Positions 44,041 through 56,000 of a DNA stretch of 64,000 nt are shown one piece after another. Each line of letters starts with the position of its first letter. Position 1 is the stretch's first letter. The DNA comes from Limonium bicolor (lineage: Eukaryota; Streptophyta; Magnoliopsida; Caryophyllales; Plumbaginaceae). Under the pieces are notes generated by a model. It did not search any database. It worked only from the letters and a program-made list of their open reading frames with translations, and was not told the DNA's origin. Location of the stretch: assembly GCA_023374045.1 (NCBI GenBank), contig CM041779.1, positions 267,912,131 to 267,976,130 on the forward strand, written 5' to 3'. The position numbers were made by a program, and so were the translations under genes.

Positions 44041-45783
44041 AAATTGTGAAATAAAGAATATGGACTCATGGACTAATGGTCTAATGGTTCAGCCTACTAG
44101 TCCAATATTTTTTGGGGAAATGGGTATTTTGCATCAGGTTTCAAGCCCTTATACCCCTCAGCAGAACGACATCATGGAAAGAAAACATAGGCATTTGCTT
44201 GAAACTGCCCGTTCTCTTCTGTTTCAGTCCAATCTGCCCAAACTTTATTGGGGTGAATGTTTATTAACTGCTGTTCATCTTGTTAATAGATACCCAAGCA
44301 AGGTTTTAAATGGTAAGTCCCCCTTTTCTGTTCTTTACAACAAAGAACCTGATCTGGAGAATCTCAGAGTCTTTGGGTGTTTATGTTTCTGCTATGATAA
44401 TCTGAATAAGGACAAGTTTCAACAGAGGAGTTCTCCTTGTTGTTTTGTTGGATATCCTTATGGAACCAAGGGGTATAAAGTTCTAGATCTTGAGTCTAGG
44501 AGGATCAAGGTAAGTAGAAATGTGAAATTCGTAGAACATGTGTTTCCTTTTTCTTCTGCTAATAGTCTGAATGGGCAGCAACAGGTTGTTAACCATTCAA
44601 GTTTAAATGAGAATGATTTGGATAAATTGAGACAGGACATTGACTCTGGAATTTTGAGTGAGCGCCAGTGTTCTGATGTTGTACCTGATGTGCAAATAGC
44701 TGTAGAAGCCCAGACAGATCACAACCAGGTTGTTAAGTCCAGATCTGGTAGGGAGGTAAGGCTTCCTTCCCATTTACATGATTATGTTTGTTCCTTCACT
44801 TCGACTGATAATGCTTGTATGCACATAATTACTTCTCTAGCTGTTATAGAGGCTTCTGATGTATATAGCCTGTGCGTTTCTACTGATGCTAATCTTGCTA
44901 ATGCATATTATGAGCCAGTAACTTTTGAGGATGCGAATCAGTATGCTCATTGGAGACAAGCCATGAGTGAAGAGTTTCTTGCTTTAGATTTAAATAAGAC
45001 TTGGGAAGTGGCTGATCTTCCTCCCAAGAAAAAGCCAATTAGTTGTAAGTGGGTTTTCAAAGTGAAAACCAAAGCTGACGGGTCTGTTGAGAGGTACAAG
45101 GCAAGGCTTGTGGTAAGAGGTTTCACACATAAGGAAGGTATAGACTACTTTGAAACTTTTTCCCTGGTGGTGAAACTAACTACTATTTAAACCTTATTTG
45201 CTGTTGCTGTTAAGTGTAATTGGAATATTTACCAGCTTGACATTAATAACGCTTTTCTTCACGGGGATTTAGATGAAGAAATCTATATGCATTTACCTAA
45301 AGGAATGGTTACTCACAAATCTAACCAAGTATGCAGGTTAAGAAAATCTCTATACGAGTTAAAACAAGCTTCAAGGCAGTGGAGTGCCATGCTCAACAAC
45401 ACCCTACGTTCTAGAGGTTATATTCAGTCGAAGAACTACTATTCTTTATTTTATAAAACCCAAGGTAATCTCTCTATGTACCTTGTAATCTATGTAGATG
45501 ATATAGCTATTACAGGTAACGATGAGAATGAGATTAAATCCCTTGAAAGTTTTCTGCATGATACTTTCAAAATAAAGGATCTCGGTCTTATACATTTATT
45601 CCTTGGGTTACAGTTTATTAAAGTTGACAATGGTATTGTCATTAATCAGAAACGGTTTATAGACAATATGCTGAAGGAATTTGACTGTGGGAACATCAAA
45701 GAACATTCCTGTCCTCTTCCCCAGATCAAGAATAACAAAACAGCAAGTGAAAAGCATATAATCCCTCTATATACAAAAGGATA
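44041..45783 (+). pseudogene. pol: C1 integrase C-half and reverse transcriptase
   Basis: It resumes the C1 integrase with [24 protein letters not shown], containing the third catalytic residue (Glu in MERK) of the DDE triad, then [18 protein letters not shown] and the copia integrase tail. The RT begins at [20 protein letters not shown] and carries [34 protein letters not shown] and the catalytic VIYVDD. A TAA at 45188-45190 interrupts it between LTTI and FAVAVKC, and a stop at 45782-45784 lies at the RT to RNase H joint. Dead, but the domains are easy to read. Confidence 0.88.
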
Positions 45784-46437
45784 GTAGGTAAGCTTAACTT
45801 TCTATGTAATACCCGCCCTGACATAGCCTTTTCTGTGCAGTTCTTGAGTCAATATCAGCACAGTCCGACAGAGGAAGATATCAAGCTTGCACATTACACC
45901 TTGGGATATTTGAAGGCCACCACCAACTTTGGAATTCTGTTGGAGAACAGCAACAACTTCTCCTTGCAAGCTTTCTACGACGCCGATTGGGCAGGGTGCC
46001 ACCAGACCAAAAAGTCTGTCAGCGGTTTCATGATTCAGCTTGGAGGAAGCCTCGTCTCTTGAAAGTCCAAGAAGCAGTCCACGGTCTCGTTATCTTCAGC
46101 CGAAGCAGAATACTGTTCAATGAGGGCAGTATGCACGGAAATTGCATGGCTTACTAGACTGCTGTCCGAATTCAGGGTTGAGGATATAGTTCCTGTTCCA
46201 ATCAAATCCGACAGCCGAGCTGCCATACACATTGCAAAGAATCTGGTATCTCATCAAAGAATCAAGCACATAGATATTGATGTTCATTATGTCCGTGAGC
46301 TATTACAAAGGGGTATTGTTTCTGTCTCCTATATTCCATCCCATGCCCAACCAGCAGATGTGCTCACCAAATCTCTTAGTGGTCCCTTGCACCGAGAAGG
46401 TTTGAGCAAGTTGAGTGTGTTCTCCAAACCCTCTCAA
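45784..46437 (+). pseudogene. pol: C1 RNase H domain
   Basis: Reads NTRPDIAFSVQFLSQY, FYDADWAGCHQTKKSVSGF, LSSAEAEY, KSDSRAAIHIAKN and HIDIDVHYVRELL, the copia RNase H signature, with catalytic acidic residues visible (YDADWAG, SAEAEY, KSDSRA). A Trp codon is replaced by TGA at 46060-46062 (LVS*KSKKQ). Confidence 0.87.
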
Positions 46438-46440
46438 CCT

Positions 46441-46451
46441 GGGGGGGGGGG
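46441..46451 (+). promoter_or_regulatory. polypurine tract of C1
   Basis: A run of 11 G directly before the 3' LTR TGTTAGG. Confidence 0.8.
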
Positions 46452-46620
46452 TGTTAGGATATATGTGTTAGTATTAAGAGATATGTATTAATATATAGTG
46501 TCAAGGGTATATTAGTATTTCTGTAAATACCCTTATATATACTCCTCCCCTGTATCTTGTATAACTTGATTGTCTATCAATTCTATACAGACAACTCTTT
46601 CCATTCTTTGCAAATTAACA
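46452..46620 (+). repeat. 3' LTR of copia C1 (169 bp)
   Basis: TGTTAGGATATATG to CAAATTAACA, followed by the target duplication GCATG (46621-46625). Confidence 0.92.
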
Positions 46621-47334
46621 GCATGGTAAAACGATTGAATGAAATATCTGAAAAATTGGCTAAAGACCTCAGACAAAACAACAAAAGAAATACAATAAAC
46701 AATGTGGGGTTTGGGGTAGTCTTAGGGCTGCACAAAAATGTGCATATACTACAAGTAGGCATCTGGTTATACAAAAATTTTAATATTAATGAATCAGTAT
46801 TGAGGTTGGATAGAAACAGATGGCTAAGGGTAACAACAGATGATGTGGATAGAGTTTATGGGCTGCCTTGAGGAAATATAAGGATAGAAAAAAAGAAACA
46901 GAGAAAAGAAGATGTTGTGAAGTGCATAGAACAAGTTAAAATGTTAGCTGGTGAGTTGGGAATTAAAGTAACACAACATGCACATGTAAAGATTGAAGAG
47001 CTAATGGATAAAATCTCAAAGTGCAAAGATGTAATGATCTTTGTCAAGCTCTTCATACTAATTGTGACTGGTTCTCTACTGAAGCCAAATTCTAGTTATA
47101 GAGTTGATCTTAGCATCTTTTCTTTTGTACTAAGAAGCATGAAAACAGTGGTTGTATTTGATTGGTGCCAGTTTGTGTATGACACTCTAATTCAAGCATT
47201 TGGAAGCATTGACAAAAAAACATGGTTTGGAGGAGATGCTTACTTCTTACAGGTATGTAAAATAAATAGTTAATTTATTTTATATATTCATTCAGATTTA
47301 GGATTCTAAACATGTTGTATTTAAAAAATAAAAA

Positions 47335-47425
47335 TGGCTAACCTGTTATATTGTAAATGGTTAACCTGATATGTTCTGAATGATTAACCTGATACATTCT
47401 GCATGGTTAACCTGTTAATGTAAAT
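47335..47425. repeat. GGTTAACCTG repeats in intron
   Basis: Four imperfect units (GCTAACCTGTTATATTGTAA, GGTTAACCTGATATGTTCTG and similar) in the intron 47253-47429, echoing the repeat at 10056-10150. Confidence 0.6.
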
Positions 47426-47852
47426 GCAGACCCATGTAATGGACAACTTTGCACCTGATGGAGATAACAACATATGTTTGAAAAAGTCAACATGTACACT
47501 ATGGACCAGTTCAATGATTGCAAAAAAAATACAAATGGCTTAAATTGAAAGGATTGTCAAAGGCATTGCTGTTAACAGAGGTTGGAGAAGACCAAAATCA
47601 AGAAGGAAGGGATGAAAGCAGGGTAGAAAAACTTGAGGAGGTAATCAAAACATTAAATTATAACTTAATGTTGAATAATACAACCGTTTGTGTGGTAATT
47701 TTTTTATTTTATGATAGTTGTTGAAGGAACGAGATGAACTACAAATGAAGCTCAATATTGTGAATACAAAGATTGAGCGAATTCAAAAACAGTGTGAAAC
47801 CGTTGATGTAGAAGTTGGATGTGGGGAAGAAGAAAATGCCTCAGCAGCTGCA

Positions 47853-48416
47853 GCTGAAGAAGAAATACGCTGAGAACAAAATGAGATGGGTGTAGATGAT
47901 GTTTTGATGTATTACATTAATGAGTTGAATACCATGAATGAAGTTACAATTTTTTTTTCAAGTTAATAATTAAAATTGAATTTATACTAAATTATTGTAA
48001 CTAAAATTAGTTTGTATAATCAAATAATGAATAACATACAGCTGAAGAAGAAATACACAGAGAACAAAATGAGATGGGCGTAGATGATGTTGTGATGGAT
48101 TGCATTAATGAGTTGAATACCATGAATGAAGGTACAATTTTTTTTTCAAGTTAATAATAAAAATTGAATATATACTACATTATTATAACTAATATTAGTT
48201 TGTATGATCAGATAATGAAGAAAATACAGCTGAAGAAGAAATACACGGATAACAAAATGAGATGGGCGTAGATGATGTTGTAATGGATTGCATTAATGAG
48301 TTGAATACCATGAATGAAGGTATGAGTTTTTTTCAAGTTAATAATAAAAATTGAGTTTATACTACATTATTATAACTAATATTAGTTTGTAAGATCAGAT
48401 AATGAAGAAAATGTTG
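47853..48416 (+). repeat. triplicated 188-bp exon plus intron
   Basis: Three head-to-tail copies starting at 47853, 48041 and 48229. Each has an acidic exon (AEEEI.REQNEMGVDDV...INELNTMNE) with donor GAAG|GTACAA (GTTACA in copy 1) and an AT-rich intron ending ..ACAG. Copies 2 and 3 are closest. Confidence 0.85.
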
Positions 48417-50007
48417 ATGAGGAGGGAAATGAGCGGAATATGGGAGCAGAAAGCCATAATGAGGAGATACAATCACAAACCTGCATGAAGGTTGTACAAG
48501 AGAAAACAACTAAGAGGAAAAGATAAAAAAAAGAATCGATTAGGCCTGAAATAGCGGAAAAACCTTCTCTAAAGAGAAAGAGGATAAACAAAACGGTAGA
48601 AAGATGAAGTTTATGGAAACATCCTATGATCCAAATGATATGTTGGATGAAGAAGAGCATATTATCTTCCAATATGCTATGAGTACAAAATTTCACAATT
48701 AAGAACCTATACAATTTTTTATTTGTTTATTTTATTCCATCATTAACAAAACTTATAAATTGTCATTTAATTATTAAATATTTGTATCATTTCATTTAAA
48801 TTGGATATACAAATAAATTGTGTGCATATAATTGGTTAACTTTATCTGAATATTTGGGTAACTTTTTTGTGTTTTATTTGTTAACTTATTGTTTATATTT
48901 GTTTAACTACTGATATGTACTTTGGTAAGTTATTGAAATTGTTTGATTATCATTGTAACGTAATTGATTGACAAGTTATGCATATTTGGTTGTCTTTGAA
49001 TGACTATTTGGTTAACATCTTATATAACTAAATTTGAGTAAATTTTCGGGACGAAATATTGGTTGATGATGGAGTTAACAAGATCTCAAGGAAGAATCTG
49101 CTAAAACTAAAAGGAAAGTTGAAGATGAGTAGTGAAAAGGTAGATGCTCATATCAACTTGGCCAACAAGAGCTACATCAAATGGGAGACAAATGTCAGAT
49201 TTCCATCAAGCATAGTGACAAATGCTTCGAATGAAGGTGGAAACAACATAATTAAGGGGAATCTTGAGAACAAAGAGTTGTTCGGAAATATCACCATTGA
49301 TATCAAAGATTATAAAGAAGTAAGTTACCTACAATTCTCTAAATTTACATGACATTATATTAAGATTCTTACAATCTTTGTTTGTTTTTATTTATATAAA
49401 ATATCATTTCTACTTTTCACTAGTAAAAGATGGAAAGTGGTGTTGCTTTATGGTGGATAGAGGCCTACGAAAGGTTATTTGTATTAAAGTGATAGCAGCC
49501 ACCAATGAAGATGATATGTTGGCTATTGGAAATAATTGTGTAAGTTTTGTTATCATATTATTAAGATTCCCATTATAATTGAACATGATGAAAGTTGAAG
49601 TTACTATAGTTTACATAATCTTTAAATTTCTGGGTAGGTTAATATGCTTCAAAGTTATCTTGACAACTTCAATGTCAATTATAACTTGAAGAACTACTCT
49701 TGGGTGGTGGAGAGTTTTTCATCACATGAGAATGAGTGGTTATCTGCAGAGATAGTGTGTATGTTGATGAGTGAATGGGATGGTCACTTAGCAGAAAGTT
49801 TGACTAGGAAAACATCGTGCACAAGCTATATGATTGCATACAGAAACTCGATCATTGCTCAACTGCTATGTCCTGATTTTGAGACAAGTGAAACTGCAAA
49901 TTTAATAATAAAAAAACTAGCATATGACTATGCTAGTAGCAGTAAGAAGCAGTAAGCTAGTATTTCAACCAGAAGAAAGACAAATGTAAAGAAGAAAACT
50001 TCCACAT

Positions 50008-50777
50008 ACTTTGCAAATTACGAGTTGCTGGATGAAGAAAAAGCTTTACTTGATTATGCATGGGATGAAAGTTTGGAGAGGTAAAGAATTGTTACAATTT
50101 TTTTTACCACAAAGTTAATATTTAGTGATGAACTATACAAATAGTTTGAATATTGAATAATTAGGCATGAATTTCAAAAATGAGTTGCTGGTCTGTGATG
50201 GGGATGCACAGTTGACAATGGAGCATCTCCAGAAATTAAAAAGTGTTAAATGTCAAATGAGCATAGAGTTACCGGATGCCTTTGTCAACGTGCTTAATCA
50301 AAATGATATGTCTATCACACAAGATAGCAGCGCACCTGAAAAATTCAAATTTCCATCGTCAATGGTTATAAGTTAAAAAACTTTACATTTGATTGAAATG
50401 ATTTCAACTTTAATATTAATTAAAGTAAAAGCTAATATATTGACATGTACGAGTAAACAATGCAGAGCTGTGGGAAGTTGTCAGAAAAATGCAATATAAT
50501 AAAGGATTTCATTGAAAATGATGCTTACTATAGGGCCTGCGGCCTTGATCTCTCAAAATGCAAATTGGTAAAAATATTTATTTGATAAGTAATAAATGAT
50601 TATCACTTTTACACAATTGATGTATTGACATTTTTATTTTTTACATGTTGCAGTTTTGCTTCCCACACTTTAGAGATGAAGAATGGATATGTTATGTGGT
50701 GAATGTGGAAAAACAAAAGTTGGAATATCTTAATCCAAGTGATAAGAATTCATTGTGGAAGTCAAACACATTGGAGG
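50008..50777 (+). pseudogene. Ulp1-like module 2, truncated
   Basis: A second, paralogous set of exons. FANYELLDEEKALLDYAWDES matches DMLDEEEHIIFQYAMS of module 1. ELLVCDGDAQLTMEHLQKLK followed by CQMSIELPDAFVNVLNQND matches EILVDDGVNKISRKNLLKLK and KMSSEKVDAHINLAN. The last exon reads FCFPHFRDEEWICYVVNVEKQ, the region around the catalytic His of peptidase C48 proteins, followed by LEYLNPSDKNS. It is cut at 50777 by LTR T3 (TGTAACACCC), so the C-terminal half with the catalytic Cys is missing or beyond the window. Confidence 0.55.
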
Positions 50778-51685
50778 TGTAACACCCTGGATTTTACCTC
50801 AATTGATAGCTTATAAAAATACAAATCTAACGGCGCAAACAGAATCAAAAACGGACTTCAAACGAGTCCTAAAAGTGTAAAATAGAGTTGGTCCAAACTT
50901 GTGTCCGGACATTGGAAGTTCAGACACAAGCCGAGAAGATTGAACTGAGAAATACCAATTGTCCGAACTTGTGTCTGGACATTGATGTTCGGACACAAGT
51001 CAAGAGTTGAAGTTTTGGAAAAATTCTTACATGGTCCGAACATTGGTCCGAACTTGCAAGTTCGGACATAGGTCGAGACTTGCAAGCTGGACCCGTCCTC
51101 GCCTACTGTCCTAACGTTGATGCTCGGACAGAGGTTCGGACACAGCCAAATGACGAAAACCTTTGAAATCTTTCGGGGCCTATCCGAACATTAATGTCTG
51201 GACGGACGTTCGGACAGGTCCTTAAGTGCAGCTTCCAACGTGTAAACAGAAACCAAAAACCACCAAAAACACATATGTAAATCATAACAACAATATGAGA
51301 AACACTTAAATGGATAAAGTCATTAATAAGTACCTTAGTACAAAGCTCAAACTTCATAAAGCCGATTCATAAACTGTCAATAATTACTATTAGTAAATAC
51401 TCCAATAAACATAACCTTAAAACAGCAGCTGATTTCAAAACATCCAGGGCATTACCGCCACACCCAATCCCTATGGGTGCTCATGCTAATGAACTAAATA
51501 AACATCAAGAACAAAGGTTAACTCAATTTATGCGGAAACCAAAAGAAACATTCAGTGTGTAAAACCTTGGAAAACAACACAACATCTCTTAACCATTGTA
51601 ATTCAAAATATCGCCTTAATAATTCATAATTCCTAAACTATGTGATTCGCCGTCCCGATCCCCATACTTAGTCATCCATACCTGC
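50778..51685 (-). repeat. LTR T3, 3' end portion (minus strand)
   Basis: Begins on the plus strand as TGTAACACCCTGG, i.e. the GGGTGTTACA LTR end of a minus-strand element. It is broken by solo LTR S1 at CCTGC and resumes at 62825. Orientation is inferred from the shared terminus and from a TATA-like TATTTAAAAC near 63718 on the minus strand. Confidence 0.6.
50889..51220. repeat. palindromic minisatellite, GTCCGAACTTG/GTTCGGACA family
   Basis: Four to five units of 60-100 bp with GTCCGAAC(T/A)T(T)G and the inverse (A)AGTTCGGACA; arms are conserved, spacers vary. Confidence 0.85.
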
Positions 51686-52527
51686 TATAACACCCCTACC
51701 GCTAATACCGTCGTTACTGTACAAATACTTACCTTCGCATCGGATAATACATACACAACGACGGGTGTACAGTGCCGCTAGTCACCCACGTGACTAACAA
51801 GGCAGCTACACTACTACATACTATCGGTCTGATGAATTGAATATATCGAGTACTCTACACAATACATTACTTCCCTTGCATACTCAGCCTTAATTCAATT
51901 ACAACTCCAATACAATACTATACCGAGTATACTACAATCCTTAAATTACCGATACATTTTGGACTTCCGAATTCGCATTACAATACAAGTACAAATCTTA
52001 TAATTCAACTACCCATGCTTACATAGCAGTCCCCGTCCTACTCTCTCGAACGGTGGTCAGCTTCGAATACATGCACACTAAAAACGTTCCCCTAGGGGGT
52101 CAGCTTACGCTGAATATGAAATTCGCATATACCGCGTGCTAACCGCGGTACGTCGACTACTTTGGGTCAGATATACATGGAGTTCATTTTACATGCATAC
52201 ATACATACTATTACTACACAATACAACCAACAATACTTACTTACTTATACAAGGTTCAAAACCTACCAAGGAAACCAATTTGTTAGTCAACCGTTCATTC
52301 AGTTATTCGTTCATCCGGATTCGTCGGATGCTCTCTTTCTCCTTACACGGGTTCTCAAGGCTTACACCAAGCTTAATCTTACTTACTCAATGTTTTACTC
52401 ACGCTACGCTCAATACCTTGCTCCTTATTTCACTCATGCTTTACTCAATACTCACTGCTACCATTACTTACTCCTACTCAGTACTCGGGACTTGCTCTCA
52501 CATACTCCGTACCCATACTCTTCTCCT

Positions 52528-52704
52528 TACTCATTCTTACTCATTGCTCGATACTCATTATGTACTCATACTTACTCATTACTCAATACTCATTACGTAC
52601 TCATACTTACTCATTACTCAATACTCATTACGTACTCATACTTACTCATTACTCAATACTCATTACTTTACTCATACTTACGCATTACTCAATACTCATT
52701 ACTT
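52528..52704. repeat. 35-bp tandem repeat, five copies
   Basis: Unit TACTCATACTTACTCATTAC plus TCAATACTCATTACG, at 52528 (degenerate), 52563, 52598, 52633 and 52669. The surrounding 52380-52530 is also rich in ACTCA, so the array grew from a simpler motif. Confidence 0.9.
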
Positions 52705-53051
52705 TTGGCCACTGGGCGGGGTCATACACAAGACTCGCCACTGGGCTACTCAAATTCCCAACACTCCTCTCTTGGAGTATCTTACAATCTCATGGATTAG
52801 CCTAGAAGTATCTCTCTCGATAACCTCCACTAGCTTAGGGAATTGCCACCGTCTAGTATTCTCAGATTTAAGGGTTTCCCCAACGTATCGAATACTCTCA
52901 TGTTCGGGACATTACTCACATCAGTCGGGTCCTCTCATAGTGGGTCGACTAATTTGCTAAGGGGTTTGAAGATCCCTCATCATTCTTTACTACTCTCATG
53001 GTTCATGCCTTGCACCAATACTAATTCCTCGAATAGGGTTCCCTTATAGGC

Positions 53052-56000
53052 TGAAATACCCCGAACGGTAATTATCTTACCTAGTAAGAAATTAAATCAA
53101 ATGAAACTTGATGATCAACAATTATTCATCTAATGATCACCACTTATCATAAATAAAAGTATATAAATACATAGTTCAAAATGAACACCAAGTTATACAT
53201 GTAACCTCTAATAAAAGAGGGAACAACATTAAGGAGAAATAACTCCAAAAAAATAATACTATATGTAATATTTTAATGCATATACCAAGATCACAAATAA
53301 AGTGATAAAATAGCATGGAATGATTTACATATACAAAACCAAGAATTTTAAAGACAAAACCACCTATTTATATACACCAAGAGAAGGGACATTATATACT
53401 AACATACAAGACATTAATAACACATTATGTATCATTAATGTGTGTTATTAGTACACCAAATTCAATTGAAATATCCCCTCATTTATACAACCGATAAGAG
53501 GGAAAGAAATACAAAAAAATATATAATAATGCTAGAAACCTAAACTATCTAATTCAAGAAAATTCTTGCTACCTATTCTCTTCTTCCATCCCCTTGCAAA
53601 TCGGTTGAATTACTCCAGCACTTCCACCCTCTTGTCTCGGTTGCTGCAACCAGAAAGGAACCAGAAATAAAACTAGATTTGACAAGCACAAGGCAAGTAT
53701 AAACTAGAGTTTGAAAGGAGAGAAAACTAGCATAGATGCATCATTTCCTAGCTCTCTTCAGTGCTTTATCCCGACTGGCAAACTCTAACTCCACACCACT
53801 TCCGATTACCTGTGCAAGGATGACAAGAGAAAGTACAATCTACAGCATGCTCCTCCTGCAACTCGGCTGACCAAGCCACCAACCCTTCCCATCACCACCG
53901 ACTTGTGAAGCTGGAAAAGAAAGAAAGGAAACAATCCTCCTACTAATACTTTCACGTGTCATTTCTCCCTCTCTGCCCATGTTCCATTCCTGGACGAGTT
54001 CTGTTTCTCTCAGCCAAGCAGCAACATCAAACTCTTCTTCTCTTCTACCGACAGCAACAACAGAAACCAAACCAGTTCACCACTTCACCACTTGCTACAC
54101 TTCAAGCCTTAGGATCCGTTCGATCACAAGCTTAATCTCTCCCAATTTTAAACGCAGCAAAACCCTGCATTGGGATAAAGCTCATTTTGTGAGAGGTATA
54201 GTGGGACCCAGGAACAATAAAAACAAATCACAATATGACATCTGTTCTATTTTTGTCTTGATCGCCGTGCAAAAAAAATTCGCAACCCGCAAACGGACCC
54301 TTAAACTCCATGACAATATAGGCTAAATTCTACCCCTTAATACACCAGAAGAATTCCACCATCCCTCCTCCACATTTAACCGATAAACAAGCTGGAACAT
54401 GGGCCATTCAGAAATATGCTAACAGAGGAGGTAAACAATGTTGGGAACCTTACCTCCTTCTCGGTTTCTTTCTAAACAGAAACTGCAATTTTTCACACCT
54501 TTAAACTCTGCTTGTGTATTATTGAAGGAGCTTTCTTTCAGTCCTTACCTGAGCAAGAAACGGTTAGGAAACAACCAACATCAACAAGGGAGTATAAGGT
54601 GAGAAAAGGGTATGAACAACCCTCTCTTTCTCTGTAATGTGCAGCGGGAAGAAAAAAAAATGTACTGCCCCTAACATGTTCCTCTCCTCCCTCCTTTTGA
54701 CGTCTGTTGTAGGAGATTCCACCTTTTCCATGAGCAACAGCAGCCACCTGATCAACCTGCATTAATAATCAGAAACGGTGAGAAAAAAACTGAAACACAT
54801 TCTCACTTGTTTATGTCCGATGAGTCTGCCACTTCCAACTTAGTTTCCTTCTTCTCTTAGTGCCAGTTGAATGAGGTTTTCCAGCTCTTATGAACAGACA
54901 AAGACCCACGTTCACAACCTGCAACATTGAGAGAAGATCGTCAAGCAAATCGGTAAGGAAAAACAAACTGAAACACATCACCCTTTTCTTTCTTCCTCTG
55001 TTTCTGTCCGCAAACATTTGACACTACAGCCCTATCTTGCACCCTATTGTGCACACTTACAGAGGGTTTCAGTTCTCTCCTATGGGCACCAGCTCGATTA
55101 CTAGCCACCAGGAAGTTCTCCCCCCCAAAACTGAAGCAAGGAAAAGAAAACGGTAATATTAACAATACTTTTTTTCCAGCATTTTTCTTCAATGTTCTTA
55201 CCGTGAAACTGAACCAGCCCCTTTCCTCTAGGTAGCCAAGGACAGTAGCTGGGTTCCATAGATTTTACAAGGTAAAAATCACCCTCTTTAAACTTCAAAA
55301 AGTCCATGCTTAAACCCCTTAATTAACTAGCAAAATAAGGCACTAATGGAGTTGCTTGTTTCCCTTGTGCAGCATGGTGACCAACCCACATTACTACCAC
55401 CCGTAAAACTGCTATGTAACTAAAGTTTTGTAAGAAGGAAAGAAACCAGATTCAAGAGGTAATAATACCCTTCAGCCATGGCAGTATGTGAGTTTTTGGA
55501 ACAAAAAAAAAAGAAAGAAAGGAGAAACATGCAAACTAACGTATTATATATATACCTATACAGCAGCAAGGAGGATAAGGCCTGGAGAGGATTTGCTGGT
55601 GCCTTAAAAAAAAGGTAAATGAACACCTAAACTATTCTTTAATATACCAAGATGCATGTTGTTGAAATGGGAAGCTACTGCCGAAAAAATTGTAAATGCT
55701 AGGGATGACGTTAAACTGTAAACTTGTATGGAAAATGGATGTATGATGTTGGTTAAATGAAACTAAGGCAAAAAAAAAAACAAAAGAAAACAAACAAAAC
55801 CTGAGCCGTAAATGTGTGAGGGATTTTAGGAAAGTGCTGATTTGAAACTTCTTTACCGAGAAACAGGGGTGTAGAACTGGTGAGATTGAACGTAAATATA
55901 GAGACTGAAAATTTTGTATATTGTTGGCTTACCAATTACAGTATCGAATTTGTAGGTAACATGGAGAAAAGTGATACAAAAACAGCTAGGAATAAAAACT

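Larger units (their letters stand above)
10399..46620 (+). mobile_element. C1: Ty1/copia element, split by nested insertions
   Basis: LTRs 10399-10563 and 46452-46620 are near-identical and flanked by the perfect 5 bp duplication GCATG (10394-10398 and 46621-46625). The left part carries PBS, gag, protease and the integrase core; the right part carries the integrase C-terminus, RT, RNase H and PPT. The order GAG-PR-IN-RT-RH defines Ty1/copia. Several stops and frameshifts show it is dead. The 31 kb between 12741 and 44009 is later material. Confidence 0.92.
46621..49955 (+). pseudogene. Ulp1-like transposon or gene, module 1
   Basis: Exon 46623-47252 encodes MVKRLNEISEKLAKDLRQ...NVGFGVVLGL...WLYKNFN...RVTTDDVDRVYGLP, the N-terminal domain typical of plant Ulp1-type transposon proteins, with a TGA at 46869. 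It ends at CAG|GTATGT and is followed by an exon from 47430. A coiled-coil exon starts near 47718 (LLKERDELQMKLN), then a triplicated acidic exon (47853-48416). DEEEHIIFQYAMST (about 48650) and EILVDDGVNKISRKNLLKL...KMSSEKVDAHINL (49049-49319), GKWCCFMVDRGLRKV and ENEWLSAEIVCMLMSEWDG (to 49953) match the layout of a peptidase C48 domain. The expected catalytic His-Trp reads Lys-Trp and the DCG block reads WLSA, so it would be inactive. Several stops. Gene or MULE origin is undecided; no TIRs were found. Confidence 0.6.

Noticed and set aside
52136..52960. Overlapping long frames rich in Tyr, Leu, Thr and Ser
   Set aside because: Created by the 35-bp tandem repeat, which is open in several frames.
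53979..54326. 115-codon frame in solo LTR S2
   Set aside because: No domain, low complexity, not associated with splice or promoter signals; fits chance in an LTR.
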